A stretch of DNA of 64,000 nt from Bradyrhizobium erythrophlei (GCF_900129425.1 NZ_LT670817.1:4650001-4714000); one strand, 5' to 3'. Shown: positions 47,718 through 57,984, counted from the stretch's first letter. Notes: a model not told the origin generated them from the sequence alone. Translations and numbers: made by a program.

Positions 47718-49949
47718 TCAGGCCGCCGCCACCCGCGGGCCGGGTTCGACGGCGTCAAACGGTTCCGCCGGCCCGCTCAGCATCGTCACGTTACTGAAAC
47801 CGACGGCCCTGAGCTGATCGCACATCAGGTTGCGGGCCTCGGTGGTCATCGAGGCCTCGGGTACGACCACGGCGCGCGCCTGCGCCGTCAGCAGCTCCGC
47901 AGGCAGATCGGAAGCGGCGCCCGCATCCAGCAGCACGTGGTCATAAACCCGCAGCAGCGCATCGATCGCGAGCGTGAGGCGCGGCGATTGCAGCAAGCTG
48001 CGATCCGCGCCCGGACGTCCCGCACTCACGAGATGAACCCGCGACAGCCGGTCCTTGGTGATCACTTGTGAAAACGTGGCTTCGCCCAGCATCAATTCCG
48101 CCAGCCCCGGAGCTGATGGATCAACCGATATCGCCGAGATCTTCGGCGATGCCGCCGCCAGATCAACCACCACGACCCTTGCATCGTCCGCCATCAGGCG
48201 CGCCAGCGTCAGCGCCGTCAGGCTAATGCTCTCACCCAAAGCGGTGCCGAGGATCGTGATCTTGCGCGCCGCTTCGCCTGCGTGCCGCAAATCTTCGGCG
48301 AGCTGCTCGATTTCGGCAAGTTCGGTCGCTGCCTCCGGACGGATTTCGGTCCGAATCTCGGGGCGCTCTTCTTCGAACACCGGCGCGGAATCGACGACGA
48401 CAATTGGCGCCGGGTCCGGAGCGGGTGCGGACGCAAATACCGTCTCCGCACCGGGCGCCAAAATCCGGGGCGCCGTCATGCGCAACAATTCGCCGGTTCC
48501 GATCGCGCCTGCGCTGAGCATCAAGGTCGCCAATGTCGCAATCAGCACGATCGGCAGCTTCTTGGGATAGGCCGGGGTGTTCGAAACCGTGGCGCGGGAA
48601 ATGATACGGCCGTCGGCAGGCGCAGCATCGATATTCTCCCGCGTGTTCGCCTCGCGATATTTGGCAAGGTAGGATTCCAGGAGGTCGCGTTGCGCCTTGG
48701 CCTCCCGCTCCAGCGCGCGAAGCTGCACGTCCTGGCCGTTGGACGAGGTGGCCTGTTTCTTCAGTTGATCGAGGCTTGCACTCAGGCCCTCGACCCTGCC
48801 GCTGGCGATGCGTGCATCATTGTCCAGCGAACGCGAAATCTTGCTCGCTTCTTCGCGAAGCTGACGATCGAGGTCGGCGAGCTGCGCTTTCAACTCCTTG
48901 ATCCGCGGATGGCCGTCGAGCAGCGTCGACGACTGCTCGGCAAGCTGCGCGCGCAGCGTGATCCGCTGTTCGGACAATCGGCGCGTTAGTTCGGAGTTGA
49001 GAACCTCGGAAGCTTCGATCGGCTTGCCGCTCTGAAGCATTTCACGGATCAGCCGCGCCTTCGACTCCGCGTCGGACTTCAGCGCCCGGGCGTTGTTCAA
49101 TTGAGTGTTCAGTTCGCCCATCTGCTGGTTGGAGAGCGTGGTGTTGTTGGTGCCGACAAACAGGCTCGACTTCGAACGAAAATCCTCGACGCGGGATTCC
49201 GCATCCGCGACCTTCTTGCGCAGATTGTCGATTTCGCCCGACAGCCATTGGCTGGCGGATTTGGCCTGCTCCTGCCGCGCCCCTTGCTGCAGCACCAGGT
49301 ATCCTTCGGCGATCGAGTTGGCGACGCGCGCTGCCAGTTCAGGATCACTCGACTGGAACTCGATGACGACGACGCGCGATTTATCCACCGCATAGGCCGT
49401 AAACCGATCGAAATAGGCATCCAGCACGCGCTCTTCCGGCGTCAGCGAAAACGGATCGCGGCCGATACCGAACAGTGCCAGCAGCGACTTCACGGGAGAA
49501 AGGCCCCGCAGCACCGGATCGAATTCCGGCCGCTCCGCGAGCTTGTTCTTCTTGATGATTTCGCGCGCAAGATCGCGCGACAGCAACAGCTGAACCTGAC
49601 TGGTAACGGCCTCGGGATCGAGTGCGGTGCGTTCCTCGTTGCGCTCACCGTTCGGCCGCAGGAACACGTTCTCGCGCCCATCGATCAGGATACGCGCTTC
49701 GGATTTATATCGCGGGGTAACCAGATTGACAGCGGCGATCGAGAGCACGGCGGCAAGCACCGTGGGGACGATGATCCAGACCCTCTTGCGCAGCAGCGTC
49801 TGGCCCAGCACGCGCAAATCCAGATCGCCCGCCACGGCCAAGGCGGCCGGCTTGTAGGTGGCCGGCTTGTAGGTGGCCGGCGCAGGCTTTGAGACCGCCC
49901 TCTGGACTACCGTCTTGTCCTTGCCTGCACGCCAGAACGCTAAACGCAT
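47718..49949 (-). CDS. Exopolysaccharide chain-length/transport protein with degenerate tyrosine-kinase domain (Wzz/ExoP-like)
   Basis: This 743-residue inner-membrane protein has a Wzz domain (TM1 at about residues 57-77, VWIIVPTVLAAVLSIAAVNL), long periplasmic coiled coils (GNVR region AQRDLLESYLAKYREA), TM2 near residue ~480 and a cytoplasmic BY-kinase-like domain. In that domain the Walker A lysine is missing (ILGTALGESISLTALTL), VVVVDLAAASPK stands at Walker A', and no tyrosine cluster ends the protein. It should regulate chain length without being a kinase. A 5-residue tandem repeat (PATYK twice) lies near residue 27. GGGAG precedes ATG 49949. It is divergent from the export lipoprotein gene. 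Confidence 0.9.
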   Translation of the reverse strand: MRLAFWRAGKDKTVVQRAVSKPAPATYKPATYKPAALAVAGDLDLRVLGQTLLRKRVWIIVPTVLAAVLSIAAVNLVTPRYKSEARILIDGRENVFLRPNGERNEERTALDPEAVTSQVQLLLSRDLAREIIKKNKLAERPEFDPVLRGLSPVKSLLALFGIGRDPFSLTPEERVLDAYFDRFTAYAVDKSRVVVIEFQSSDPELAARVANSIAEGYLVLQQGARQEQAKSASQWLSGEIDNLRKKVADAESRVEDFRSKSSLFVGTNNTTLSNQQMGELNTQLNNARALKSDAESKARLIREMLQSGKPIEASEVLNSELTRRLSEQRITLRAQLAEQSSTLLDGHPRIKELKAQLADLDRQLREEASKISRSLDNDARIASGRVEGLSASLDQLKKQATSSNGQDVQLRALEREAKAQRDLLESYLAKYREANTRENIDAAPADGRIISRATVSNTPAYPKKLPIVLIATLATLMLSAGAIGTGELLRMTAPRILAPGAETVFASAPAPDPAPIVVVDSAPVFEEERPEIRTEIRPEAATELAEIEQLAEDLRHAGEAARKITILGTALGESISLTALTLARLMADDARVVVVDLAAASPKISAISVDPSAPGLAELMLGEATFSQVITKDRLSRVHLVSAGRPGADRSLLQSPRLTLAIDALLRVYDHVLLDAGAASDLPAELLTAQARAVVVPEASMTTEARNLMCDQLRAVGFSNVTMLSGPAEPFDAVEPGPRVAAA

Positions 49950-50114
49950 CACACACTCCCGCGGACCCTACGACACCACGTCACCCCGGGGATTACACTC
50001 CATTAAGGTTGCCGCTGGGTTAATTGACCCGCTTTGTTCGCGGGCCCGGTGGCCGGAAGCGCTGCGGTCATGCTTTGTTAACCATGAATGTTCTTAATCG
50101 GAATCAATACTTCC

Positions 50115-50783
50115 ATGGATTGTTTGATGCGGGTCGCGCACGCCATTATTTTTTGTTTGCTCGCAGCGCTCGCGCTGTCGGGCTGTATGCGCACGAGCGG
50201 TCCCGTCGCGATGGCGCAACCGCAGGGCGATCTGGATTCGTTTGCCTATGGGCAAGCTTACGGAATGGCCCCTGCCCCAACCGCGATGGCCTATGCCGCC
50301 GTGCCGACACCCGTGCGATCCGGCACCGCTTATCGGCTCGATGCCGGCGACAAACTGCGGGTGGTGGTCTACGGCCAGGAAGGTCTCACCAACACCTATG
50401 CGATCGACGCCGGCGGTGCCATCACCATGCCGCTGATCGGCGCGGTACCGGCGCGCGGGCGGACGCCCGCGGGTCTGGCATCGGAAATCGCCGGCAAGCT
50501 GCGCAACGGCTATATCCGCGACCCATCGGTGGCGGTGGAAATCGAAAGCTACCGGCCGTTCTTCATTCTCGGTGAAGTCGCCGCTCCCGGCCAATATCCC
50601 TATGTGCCCAATATGAGCGTCGAAAGTGCGGTGGCGATCGCCGGCGGTTTCTCGCCGCGCGCGCGGCGCGACCGCGTCACCCTCACCCACGCCGGCGGTT
50701 CGGGTTCATCCCGTGTCGTGGTGCCGCTCGGCACCACGCTTGGTCCCGGCGATACCGTCCTCGTCGGCGAACGCTGGTTCTGA
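50115..50783 (+). CDS. Polysaccharide export outer-membrane lipoprotein (OPX, Wza/ExoF type)
   Basis: This 222-residue protein has a lipobox signal (LAALALSGCM), then the Poly_export domain (YRLDAGDKLRVVVYGQEGLT; AITMPLIGAVPARGRTP) and one SLBB-type repeat (FFILGEVAAPGQYPYVPNMS). It would form the outer-membrane portal for the polymer exported with the Wzz-like protein. The start is ambiguous between ATG at 50115 and 50127; both give a lipoprotein. The next gene starts 3 nt after the stop. Confidence 0.9.
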   Translation: MDCLMRVAHAIIFCLLAALALSGCMRTSGPVAMAQPQGDLDSFAYGQAYGMAPAPTAMAYAAVPTPVRSGTAYRLDAGDKLRVVVYGQEGLTNTYAIDAGGAITMPLIGAVPARGRTPAGLASEIAGKLRNGYIRDPSVAVEIESYRPFFILGEVAAPGQYPYVPNMSVESAVAIAGGFSPRARRDRVTLTHAGGSGSSRVVVPLGTTLGPGDTVLVGERWF

Positions 50784-50785
50784 TC

Positions 50786-51919
50786 ATGCCCGTGAATTCA
50801 GATCAGCCGTTACGCATTCTGCACGCAGTGCGCGCGCCGGTCGGCGGAATCTTCCGTCACATTCTCGACCTCGCCAATGGCCAGGCCGACCGCGGCCACC
50901 ACGTCGGCATCATCGCCGACAGTCTGACCGGCGGCGAACGTGCCGAGGCGGCGCTGGCGGAAATCGCGCCCCGCCTCAAGCTTGGCGTTCATCGTCTTGC
51001 GATTCGCCGCGAACCGCTCCCCACGGACATCCTGGTATGGGTGCATTTCATGCGCCTGATCCGGCGGCTGAAGCCCGACGTCCTGCATGGCCACGGCGCC
51101 AAGGCCGGCGCCTTCATCCGCCTCAAACCCCGCTCAAGAGACACCATTCGCGTCTATACGCCGCATGGCGGCTCGCTGCATTACCCGCTGAATACGCTGA
51201 AGGGCACCCTCTATAGCCGCCTCGAACGCGCGCTGATGAACAGCACCGATCTGTTCCTGTTCGAAAGCGCGTTCGCGCGCGATACCTATCAGCGCACCAT
51301 CGGCATCCCGAGCGGACTGGTGCGCTGCGTGTTCAACGGCGTCACCGCGGACGAATTCGATCCCGTCATCAAGGCCGCTGACGCGACCGATGTCGTCTAT
51401 GTCGGGGAGTTCAGGCACATCAAGGGCGCCGATCTCCTGATCGATGCGGTGGCGCGGCTGCATGCCGACGGCAAGCCGGTCACGCTGACGCTTGCCGGCG
51501 ACGGCGAAGAAATCGAGAACCTCAAGGCTCAGATACAGAGGCTCGGCCTGAGCGAGGCGGTGCGCTTCATCGGCCACGTCAAGGCGCGGTATGGTTTTTC
51601 CAGGGGCAAGGTGCTGGTGGTGCCGTCGCGCGGGGATTCGATGCCCTACGTCGTGATCGAGGCCGCAGCGGCGGGAATTCCGATGGTGGCCGCGAATGTC
51701 GGCGGCATTCCGGAGATTTTCGGTTCCTATACCGACGCGCTGTTTGCGCCCAACATCGTCGGCGCCATGGCGGACGCGATCGAGACCGCGCTGGAAGACC
51801 CCGAGGCCGCGCTGGCGCGGGCGAAATCGCTTCGCGAACGAGTCCTCATCCATTTTTCGCAGAAGGCGATGGTCGAAGGGGTGCTGGCGGGGTACCGCGA
51901 CGCGTTTGCAGATCGTTAA
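50786..51919 (+). CDS. Glycosyltransferase family 4
   Basis: This 377-residue GT-B protein has N-terminal RAPVGGIFRHILDLANGQ and HGHGAKAGAFIRL, and the C-terminal GT4 signature VVPSRGDSMPYVVIEAAAAGIPMVAANVGGIPEI with the E-x7-E pair. It adds a sugar to the lipid-linked repeat unit on the cytoplasmic face. It is nearly joined to the OPX gene (3 nt) and followed by the initiating transferase. Sugar specificity is unknown. Confidence 0.93.
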   Translation: MPVNSDQPLRILHAVRAPVGGIFRHILDLANGQADRGHHVGIIADSLTGGERAEAALAEIAPRLKLGVHRLAIRREPLPTDILVWVHFMRLIRRLKPDVLHGHGAKAGAFIRLKPRSRDTIRVYTPHGGSLHYPLNTLKGTLYSRLERALMNSTDLFLFESAFARDTYQRTIGIPSGLVRCVFNGVTADEFDPVIKAADATDVVYVGEFRHIKGADLLIDAVARLHADGKPVTLTLAGDGEEIENLKAQIQRLGLSEAVRFIGHVKARYGFSRGKVLVVPSRGDSMPYVVIEAAAAGIPMVAANVGGIPEIFGSYTDALFAPNIVGAMADAIETALEDPEAALARAKSLRERVLIHFSQKAMVEGVLAGYRDAFADR

Positions 51920-52025
51920 CCGCTCTTTACCAACGATAACCGTTTCTTCCGATTTGTCCGTTAAGCCGTGAGCGGGGTTTTCCGCCTCGGCGCGCGCATG
52001 CCTAGATGCCTGTGCAGGAACGGAC

Positions 52026-53585
52026 TTGGACACAGTGGAACCAATTAACGCACGCTCCATGTTAGATGCCGCGTCCGCGGCAGCAGCGACCGCCACGACG
52101 GATCGTCCTCCGATCGAACGGCGCCGGCGGCTGTCGCAGGCGGCGCTTGCCGTCACCAACCAGAAAGTGCGCCGGGCGTATTCGCCGATCGTGATCGCGG
52201 GCGCGGTCCGGGGCGCCGATTTCGCGCTGCTCAGTCTCATCGGCGTCGCGCTCTATCTCGGATATGTGGCGCGCCTCTCGGGCTTTCGCTGGGAATATAT
52301 CGCGGCCATTTTCGGCATAACCGCGGCTGCGGTGGTCTGCTTCCAGGCCGCCGACATCTACGAAGTACAGGTGTTTCGGGGGCAGCTCCGGCAGATGACG
52401 CGGATGATTTCTTCCTGGGCGTTCGTCTTCCTCCTGTTCATCGGCGCATCGTTCTTCGCAAAACTCGGCAACGAAGTATCGCGGCTGTGGCTCTCGGCGT
52501 TCTTCTTTGTCGGTCTCGGCGGCCTTATTGCCGAACGGGTGTTCCTGCGCGCGATGGTGCGCAGCTGGGCGCGCCAGGGACGGCTCGACCGCCGCACTAT
52601 TATCGTCGGGTCGGACCAGGACGGTGAAAAACTGGTCGAGGCGCTCAACGCCCAGGACGATTCGGATATCGATATCCTTGGCGTGTTCGATGACCGCAAC
52701 GACAGCCGCGCGCTGGAGACCTGCGCCGGCAGTCCCAAGCTCGGCAAGATCGACGACATCGTCGAGTTCGCCCGCCGTACCCGCGTCGACCTCGTGCTGT
52801 TTGCGCTGCCGATTTCGGCGGAGACCCGTATTCTCGAGATGCTGAAAAAGTTGTGGGTGCTGCCGGTGGACATCAGGCTTTCCGCCCACACCAACAAGCT
52901 GCGCTTCCGTCCCCGCTCCTATTCCTATCTGGGCAAGGTGCCGACGCTGGATGTTTTCGAGGCGCCGATCACCGACTGGGATCTGGTGATGAAATGGCTG
53001 TTCGACCATGTCGCCGGCGCCATCATTCTGCTGCTGGCCTCGCCGCTGATGGCGCTGGTCGCGCTCGCCGTGAAACTCGACAGTCCGGGCCCGGTGCTGT
53101 TCCGCCAGAAGCGGTTCGGCTTCAACAACGAACGCATCGACGTATTCAAGTTTCGCTCGCTGTACCACGATCAGGCCGATCCGCTGGCCACGAAGGTCGT
53201 GACCAAGAACGACAGCCGCGTTACCCGCGTCGGACGTTTCATCCGCAAGACCAGTCTTGACGAACTGCCGCAGCTCTTCAACGTCGTGTTCAAGAGCAAC
53301 CTCTCGCTGGTCGGCCCGCGCCCGCACGCCGTGCAGGGCAAATTGCAGAGCCGGCTGTTCGACGAGGCGGTCGACGGATATTTCGCGCGCCACCGCGTCA
53401 AGCCCGGCATTACCGGCTGGGCGCAGATCAACGGCTGGCGGGGTGAAGTCGACAGCGAGGAGAAAATCCAGAAACGCGTCGAGTTCGACCTCTATTACAT
53501 CGAGAACTGGTCGGTGCTGTTCGATCTCTACATTCTTCTCAAGACGCCGCTGGCGCTGATGACGAAGAATGAGAACGCTTATTGA
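52026..53585 (+). CDS. Undecaprenyl-phosphate glucose phosphotransferase (WcaJ/ExoY-type initiating transferase)
   Basis: This polyisoprenyl-phosphate hexose-1-phosphate transferase loads the first sugar on undecaprenyl phosphate. The 519 residues have four N-terminal transmembrane helices, a central CoA-binding-like domain ([18 protein letters not shown]), a fifth membrane segment and the catalytic Bac_transf domain ([68 protein letters not shown]). A TTG start at 52026 with AGGAA upstream is used; GTG at 52035 and ATG at 52059 are alternatives. Confidence 0.93.
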   Translation: MDTVEPINARSMLDAASAAAATATTDRPPIERRRRLSQAALAVTNQKVRRAYSPIVIAGAVRGADFALLSLIGVALYLGYVARLSGFRWEYIAAIFGITAAAVVCFQAADIYEVQVFRGQLRQMTRMISSWAFVFLLFIGASFFAKLGNEVSRLWLSAFFFVGLGGLIAERVFLRAMVRSWARQGRLDRRTIIVGSDQDGEKLVEALNAQDDSDIDILGVFDDRNDSRALETCAGSPKLGKIDDIVEFARRTRVDLVLFALPISAETRILEMLKKLWVLPVDIRLSAHTNKLRFRPRSYSYLGKVPTLDVFEAPITDWDLVMKWLFDHVAGAIILLLASPLMALVALAVKLDSPGPVLFRQKRFGFNNERIDVFKFRSLYHDQADPLATKVVTKNDSRVTRVGRFIRKTSLDELPQLFNVVFKSNLSLVGPRPHAVQGKLQSRLFDEAVDGYFARHRVKPGITGWAQINGWRGEVDSEEKIQKRVEFDLYYIENWSVLFDLYILLKTPLALMTKNENAY

Positions 53586-53636
53586 ACGCCTGACGCCTCG
53601 GTCGGTAGTTGCGTTGCGTAAGTTTGCGAGTGTGTA

Positions 53637-54911
53637 ATGGCGTATGCGGCGACAGCCGGGGGCTTGCCTTCATCAGCGACTTCAGCGCCGCGCGTGATGA
53701 CGCTGCAGCGCGCGCTGGTGTGGCTGGTCGGCGCGTCCGGCGCGATCGTTTTCATCGAACCCAGCCCCTACGAACTGGTGACGCTCGCCGCCGCCGTCAT
53801 TTTCTTTGCCACGGGTTTGCGGATGCGGCTGGTGTTCATGCCGCTGTTGCTGCTGCTGTTCCTGGTCAATGTCGGCTACTCCATCGGCGCCGTCCCCTTT
53901 CTGGACAAGCCCGAGGTCGCCAACTGGATCGCGACCTCCTGGTACATGGCATTCACGGTGATGTTCTTCGCGATGGTGGTGTCCGAAGACACGCTGGCGC
54001 GGCTCGACATGCTTCGTCGCGGCCTGATTGTCGGCGCCCTGATTGCATCGATTTCGGGCATCGCCGGCTACTTCAATCTCGTTCCCGGCGGACATGACCT
54101 GCTGACGCTCTATGAGCGCGCGCGCGGCACCTTCAAGGACCCTAACGTATTCGGCGCGTTCCTGATCCTGCCCTCGCTGTTCGCCCTGCAAAGCGTCGTC
54201 TCCGATCGCCTGGCAAAATCGCTCCGCAGCACCCTCGCGCTCGGCATCATGGCTTTCGCGATCCTGCTGGCATTTTCGCGCGCGGCATGGGGCGGGCTCG
54301 TGATCACGGCCGCCTTCATGCTGGTGCTGATGGTCCTGACCAGTTCCTCGCGCGCGCAACGCTCGCGCATCGTCGTGATGTCGGTGGTCGCGGTGGTCAT
54401 CGTGGTGGCGCTGCTCGCGGTGCTGTTGTCGTTCGATTCGATCAGCGAAATGTTCAAGCAGCGTGCGAGCTTCGATCAAAGCTACGACGAGGGCCGCTTC
54501 GGCCGGTTCGGACGACACATCCTCGGCGCCCAGATGGCGCTCGACCTGCCGTTCGGGATCGGGCCGCTCCAGTTCCACAACTATTTCCCCGAGGACACCC
54601 ACAACTCCTATTTGAACGCCTTCATGTCCGGCGGCTGGATTTCGGGCATCTGCTATCCCGCGCTGGTGTTCGTCACCGTCATCATCGGATTCCGGCACGT
54701 CTTCGTCCGCGTGCCCTGGCAACGCGCCTATCTCGCGATTTTCGCGGCGTTCCTCGGCACCGTCGGCGAAAGTTTTATCATCGACACCGACCACTGGCGG
54801 CACTTCTGGATGATGCTGGGTGCGATGTGGGGCATGTTCGCCGCCGCGCAACCCTACAAGATCAATCCAGATCGCGCGCTGACGGCGTCCGACGAGATCA
54901 GCGCCGCCTGA
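53637..54911 (+). CDS. O-antigen ligase/polymerase family protein (Wzy-like)
   Basis: This 424-residue polytopic protein has about 11 hydrophobic segments. It carries the Wzy_C/O-antigen-ligase signature in the large periplasmic loop (FGRHILGAQMALDLPFGIGP, NYFPEDTHNSYLNAFMSGGW), including the conserved H-N-x-x-L type motif. In this context it is the likely polymerase of the exopolysaccharide. It follows the initiating transferase by 51 nt and ends the plus-strand operon. Confidence 0.88.
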   Translation: MAYAATAGGLPSSATSAPRVMTLQRALVWLVGASGAIVFIEPSPYELVTLAAAVIFFATGLRMRLVFMPLLLLLFLVNVGYSIGAVPFLDKPEVANWIATSWYMAFTVMFFAMVVSEDTLARLDMLRRGLIVGALIASISGIAGYFNLVPGGHDLLTLYERARGTFKDPNVFGAFLILPSLFALQSVVSDRLAKSLRSTLALGIMAFAILLAFSRAAWGGLVITAAFMLVLMVLTSSSRAQRSRIVVMSVVAVVIVVALLAVLLSFDSISEMFKQRASFDQSYDEGRFGRFGRHILGAQMALDLPFGIGPLQFHNYFPEDTHNSYLNAFMSGGWISGICYPALVFVTVIIGFRHVFVRVPWQRAYLAIFAAFLGTVGESFIIDTDHWRHFWMMLGAMWGMFAAAQPYKINPDRALTASDEISAA

Positions 54912-54922
54912 ACCCACGGGAT

Positions 54923-56101
54923 CTATGCCTCGACCTCAAACGTCAGCCCGGCGTGATCGACCAGCCGCTTGACCAGGGCGTTGCCCATCGCCGCGCCGGG
55001 GGTCCAGATGCCGCCTTTGACTTCCGGCGCCTCGCGCAGGCCGATCGCGCATTCCGCGATCATTTTCGAGGTCGATCCATAACCGGGATCGCGATCGCCG
55101 CGCACCGCGACGCGAACCTGACGTCCGTCGGGCGCAATCCCGACGAACAGAAGATCGTAGAGACCGGTGTCGCGCTCTTGCTTCGACGGGCCCTCGCCCG
55201 GCTTCGGGCCGCCCGGCCCACCCATCTCCATATTGGCGGCAACGACGCGCTTGGCGTTGGCTTCGCCTTTCTCGCCAGGGCCGGTCAGCACCATCTCGTC
55301 ATAGATAAAGTCTTTTCCGTACGGAAATCCCATCAGCAGGTTGGAACGGTGCACGTTGCGGGTGTTGATGGTCGCCATCACAAACGGCGCGGTCCACGCA
55401 TCCAATTCCGCATCGAACAGCGGCTTGTTGCCGGGCGGCTGCTTTGGGCCCTCGAAGCCCGGCGTCAGCACGAACGGGTTCTTCAACAGCGCCACCTGGC
55501 TGAGGTCCTTCGCCGCGGCGGCAAACGTCGCCTTGATGCTGGCCGCGGTGCCGCCCGAGAACGTTCCCTTCATGGCGCGGACGCGGCCTTTGACGCGGCT
55601 GACCGGCGCACCCAGCACTTTCTTTGCCGTCCCCTGACAAAAGAACACGCCGAGTTCGAACGGCAGCGAATCGAAGCCGCAGGAAAACACGATGCGTGCC
55701 CCGCTCGATTGCGCGGTGGCCTGGTGCGCATCGATCATCTGGCGCATCCAGACCGGCTCGCCGCAGAGATCGAGATAGTCGGTGCCGCTCGCCGCGCAGG
55801 CCGCGACCAGTTCTGAACCGTAAAGCTGATACGGGCCGACCGTCGACAGCACCGATCCGGTCTGGTCGATCATGGCTTTCAGCGATGCCGGATCGCTGGC
55901 GTCGGCCTGGATCAACGCCGTGTCGGCCGGCGCGCCGATCGCATCGCGCACCGCGGCAAGCTTGTCCAGGCTGCGTCCGGCCATCGCCCATTTCGGCGCG
56001 CTCGCGCCGGTATAATGCGCCGCGAGATATTCGGCGACGAGCTGGCCCGTAAAACCGGTGGCGCCATAGACAACGATGTCGAATTTCGACGAAGGCTTCA
56101 T
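54923..56101 (-). CDS. Saccharopine dehydrogenase NADP-binding domain protein (trans-acting enoyl-reductase type)
   Basis: The 392-residue protein starts with an NAD(P) Rossmann fold (DIVVYGATGFTGQLVAEYL) and AMAGRSLDKL, then TVGPYQLYGSELVAACA and GTDYLDLCGEPVWMR. These segments match the saccharopine-dehydrogenase-like family that includes mycobacterial trans-acting enoyl reductases. The bacterial members act on uncertain substrates. It is on the minus strand with a DUF169 gene 47 bp upstream, which may share its transcript. Confidence 0.87.
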   Translation of the reverse strand: MKPSSKFDIVVYGATGFTGQLVAEYLAAHYTGASAPKWAMAGRSLDKLAAVRDAIGAPADTALIQADASDPASLKAMIDQTGSVLSTVGPYQLYGSELVAACAASGTDYLDLCGEPVWMRQMIDAHQATAQSSGARIVFSCGFDSLPFELGVFFCQGTAKKVLGAPVSRVKGRVRAMKGTFSGGTAASIKATFAAAAKDLSQVALLKNPFVLTPGFEGPKQPPGNKPLFDAELDAWTAPFVMATINTRNVHRSNLLMGFPYGKDFIYDEMVLTGPGEKGEANAKRVVAANMEMGGPGGPKPGEGPSKQERDTGLYDLLFVGIAPDGRQVRVAVRGDRDPGYGSTSKMIAECAIGLREAPEVKGGIWTPGAAMGNALVKRLVDHAGLTFEVEA

Positions 56102-56148
56102 ATTCGATTCCCTGGGATGCTTTTCGGAAAGGTCTGGATGCGCTTGTA

Positions 56149-56937
56149 TTACTTCTTCGCGTAGGAAACGCCCATGCCGGCGCGCACGTCGCTTTGAATG
56201 CCATAGGGCGCGATCGGATAACGCAGACCGTTTTTCGCCAACGCCTTCATGCCCGTGATCGCCTTGGCGAGATGCGCGGGCGACAGCGCCATCAGCATCT
56301 CCTCATCCGGCACGCCGCCATAGCGCCGCTCCGCATAGCACGGCAGCGACAGGCTGGGCTCGCCGGTTTTCAGCGCCCGCCCCCATGAATCGGCGCAAGC
56401 GGTCTCGCCGACCACGCCCCATTCGAATTTCTTGTAGCCGGTATATTGCAGGCCGTTGATCAGAATGATCATCTGCCCCGGCGTCGCATAGACCAGACAA
56501 ATATCCGGCGGGTTGAGGCGTCCGCTGGCGAGCGGGCTCACCACCAGCGCCTCGTATTGGCCGAAAGCGACGACATCGAGTGCCTGCTGGCGCTTGCGCG
56601 CGTCCTCGGCATTCGCGTGCCAGACCCCAACATACGCCTGGCCGGCGAGCCACTTGTCGTCCTGCGGCGCCAGACCGATCACCGCGCGGCACTGCGCGCC
56701 GACCAGATCGTCAGCGGTGATGCCGACGGTCCAGCCCAGCCGCGAGGCCATGCTGACGATCTGGTCCGTGGTGTGAATCGCTGTCGGCCGCCTGATTTTT
56801 GGAATCGCCGCCATCTCCTCGGCCTTCGCGAACATCTTCATGCCTGTTACGGTGGTCTTCAGCCGAAGCAGGCTGTTCAGATCGGCCACCATGCCGGCCA
56901 GATCGAATTTTTCGCTCTGCATTGCCGCTTGCTGCAT
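56149..56937 (-). CDS. DUF169 domain protein
   Basis: This 262-residue protein matches the DUF169 family in its LNSLLRLKTTVTGMKMF N-terminus, the central PDICLVYATPGQMIILINGLQY segment and the C-terminal DEEMLMALSPAHLAKAITGM segment. Some members are annotated as ArCR-type or unknown; no activity is established. Cysteines in GAQCRAVIGL, ETACADSW and LPCYAERRYG could bind a cofactor. ATG at 56937 has GGGAG 8 nt upstream and is preferred over GTG at 56946. Confidence 0.82.
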   Translation of the reverse strand: MQQAAMQSEKFDLAGMVADLNSLLRLKTTVTGMKMFAKAEEMAAIPKIRRPTAIHTTDQIVSMASRLGWTVGITADDLVGAQCRAVIGLAPQDDKWLAGQAYVGVWHANAEDARKRQQALDVVAFGQYEALVVSPLASGRLNPPDICLVYATPGQMIILINGLQYTGYKKFEWGVVGETACADSWGRALKTGEPSLSLPCYAERRYGGVPDEEMLMALSPAHLAKAITGMKALAKNGLRYPIAPYGIQSDVRAGMGVSYAKK

Positions 56938-57019
56938 CACTGACACTCCCTGAACGGCAGGCTTACCGTTGCACGTGTTTCGATCCTAGCCGGATTATTC
57001 GTCGGCCGCGACACGCGCG

Positions 57020-57823
57020 TCACGGCGGCGCAGGCCCCGGCAACAGCTCGTCGATCTTGCCGGTGGCGCGGTACGCGACCAGCCCGATCCATTCGCGAAT
57101 GCCGGTATCGACGCAATCCAGCCCGTCCACCGCGATGATCCAGAAATTCCAGAGATCGGCGCGGCCGCCGACGCGCCAATCCACCGGATACGGCTCGACG
57201 GCAAATCCGGCCTTTCGGAACAGCCCGACCGACCGCGGCATGTGGTAGGCGGACGTCACCAGCAGCCAGCGTTCGCCGCTTTTCGGCGCGGCAATCGCCT
57301 TGGAGAATTCGGCGTTCTCCTGGGTATTGCGCGAGCGCCGCTCCATGGTCAGCCGCGCCTTGGAAACACCGAGACTTTCGAATACCGCGGCGGCGTAATC
57401 GGCTTCCCTCGCATCGTCCGAGATCAAATTCCCGCTGCCGCCGGAGTAGATGATGCGGGCGTTCGGATAGCGACGGGCCAGTTCGGCCGCGGCGATGACA
57501 CGGTCGGCCGCGCCTCTGAACACCGCGACGCCATGGGCCGCCGAAAGATCCCCGTCGATCGCGCCGCCCAGCACGACAATGCCGTCGGGCGCGCCGCGCG
57601 CGGGATCCCATGGCGGAAATCGCGATTCCAGCGGATAAAGCACGAAGTTTCCCAGCGGCGAAAACCCGCAGATCGCAAGCAGCACCAAGGCAACGACCAT
57701 CAGCTTGCGGCCGAGCGATGCAAACCGCGTGACCAGCAGCAGTGCGCCGATGACACCGGCGCCGATCAGGAAGTTGGCCGGCAGCAGCATGATGCCGATG
57801 GTCTTGGAGAGGATGAAAAACAA
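57020..57823 (-). CDS. YdcF/ElyC/SanA family membrane protein (DUF218)
   Basis: This 267-residue protein has two N-terminal transmembrane segments (residues ~8-32 and 40-58) and a DUF218 domain: DGIVVLGGAIDG, RIIYSGGSGNL, ERRSRNTQENAEFSK and WLLVTSAYHMPRSVGLFRKAG. ElyC/SanA relatives affect envelope and peptidoglycan integrity in enterobacteria. A TTG start with GAGG upstream is used; an ATG at residue 12 is the alternative. Confidence 0.87.
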   Translation of the reverse strand: MFFILSKTIGIMLLPANFLIGAGVIGALLLVTRFASLGRKLMVVALVLLAICGFSPLGNFVLYPLESRFPPWDPARGAPDGIVVLGGAIDGDLSAAHGVAVFRGAADRVIAAAELARRYPNARIIYSGGSGNLISDDAREADYAAAVFESLGVSKARLTMERRSRNTQENAEFSKAIAAPKSGERWLLVTSAYHMPRSVGLFRKAGFAVEPYPVDWRVGGRADLWNFWIIAVDGLDCVDTGIREWIGLVAYRATGKIDELLPGPAPP

Positions 57824-57898
57824 GAGAGGCCTCTTTAAATATTCTTAGGGCGTGAAGCGCCGACCTTGAGAAAGCGGCCTCTCCTCGCGGAGAACGTC

Positions 57899-57984
57899 AT
57901 ACGCGGGCTTGACCCGCGTATCCATCTATCTTCGCAAAGGCCATCTTCGAAGAGAGGGTGGATTGCCGGGTCAAGCCCGGCAAT
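57899..57984. repeat. Pair of intergenic palindromes
   Basis: Two perfect hairpins with 9-bp stems and 5-nt loops: ATACGCGGG/CCCGCGTAT (57899-57921) and ATTGCCGGG/CCCGGCAAT (57962-57984). They lie between divergent YdcF and formamidase-like genes and resemble short rhizobial repeat units. Confidence 0.85.

Noticed and set aside
57899..57984. Rho-independent terminators for flanking genes
   Set aside because: The hairpins lie upstream of divergent genes and lack T-runs, so they are listed as repeats and not as terminators.
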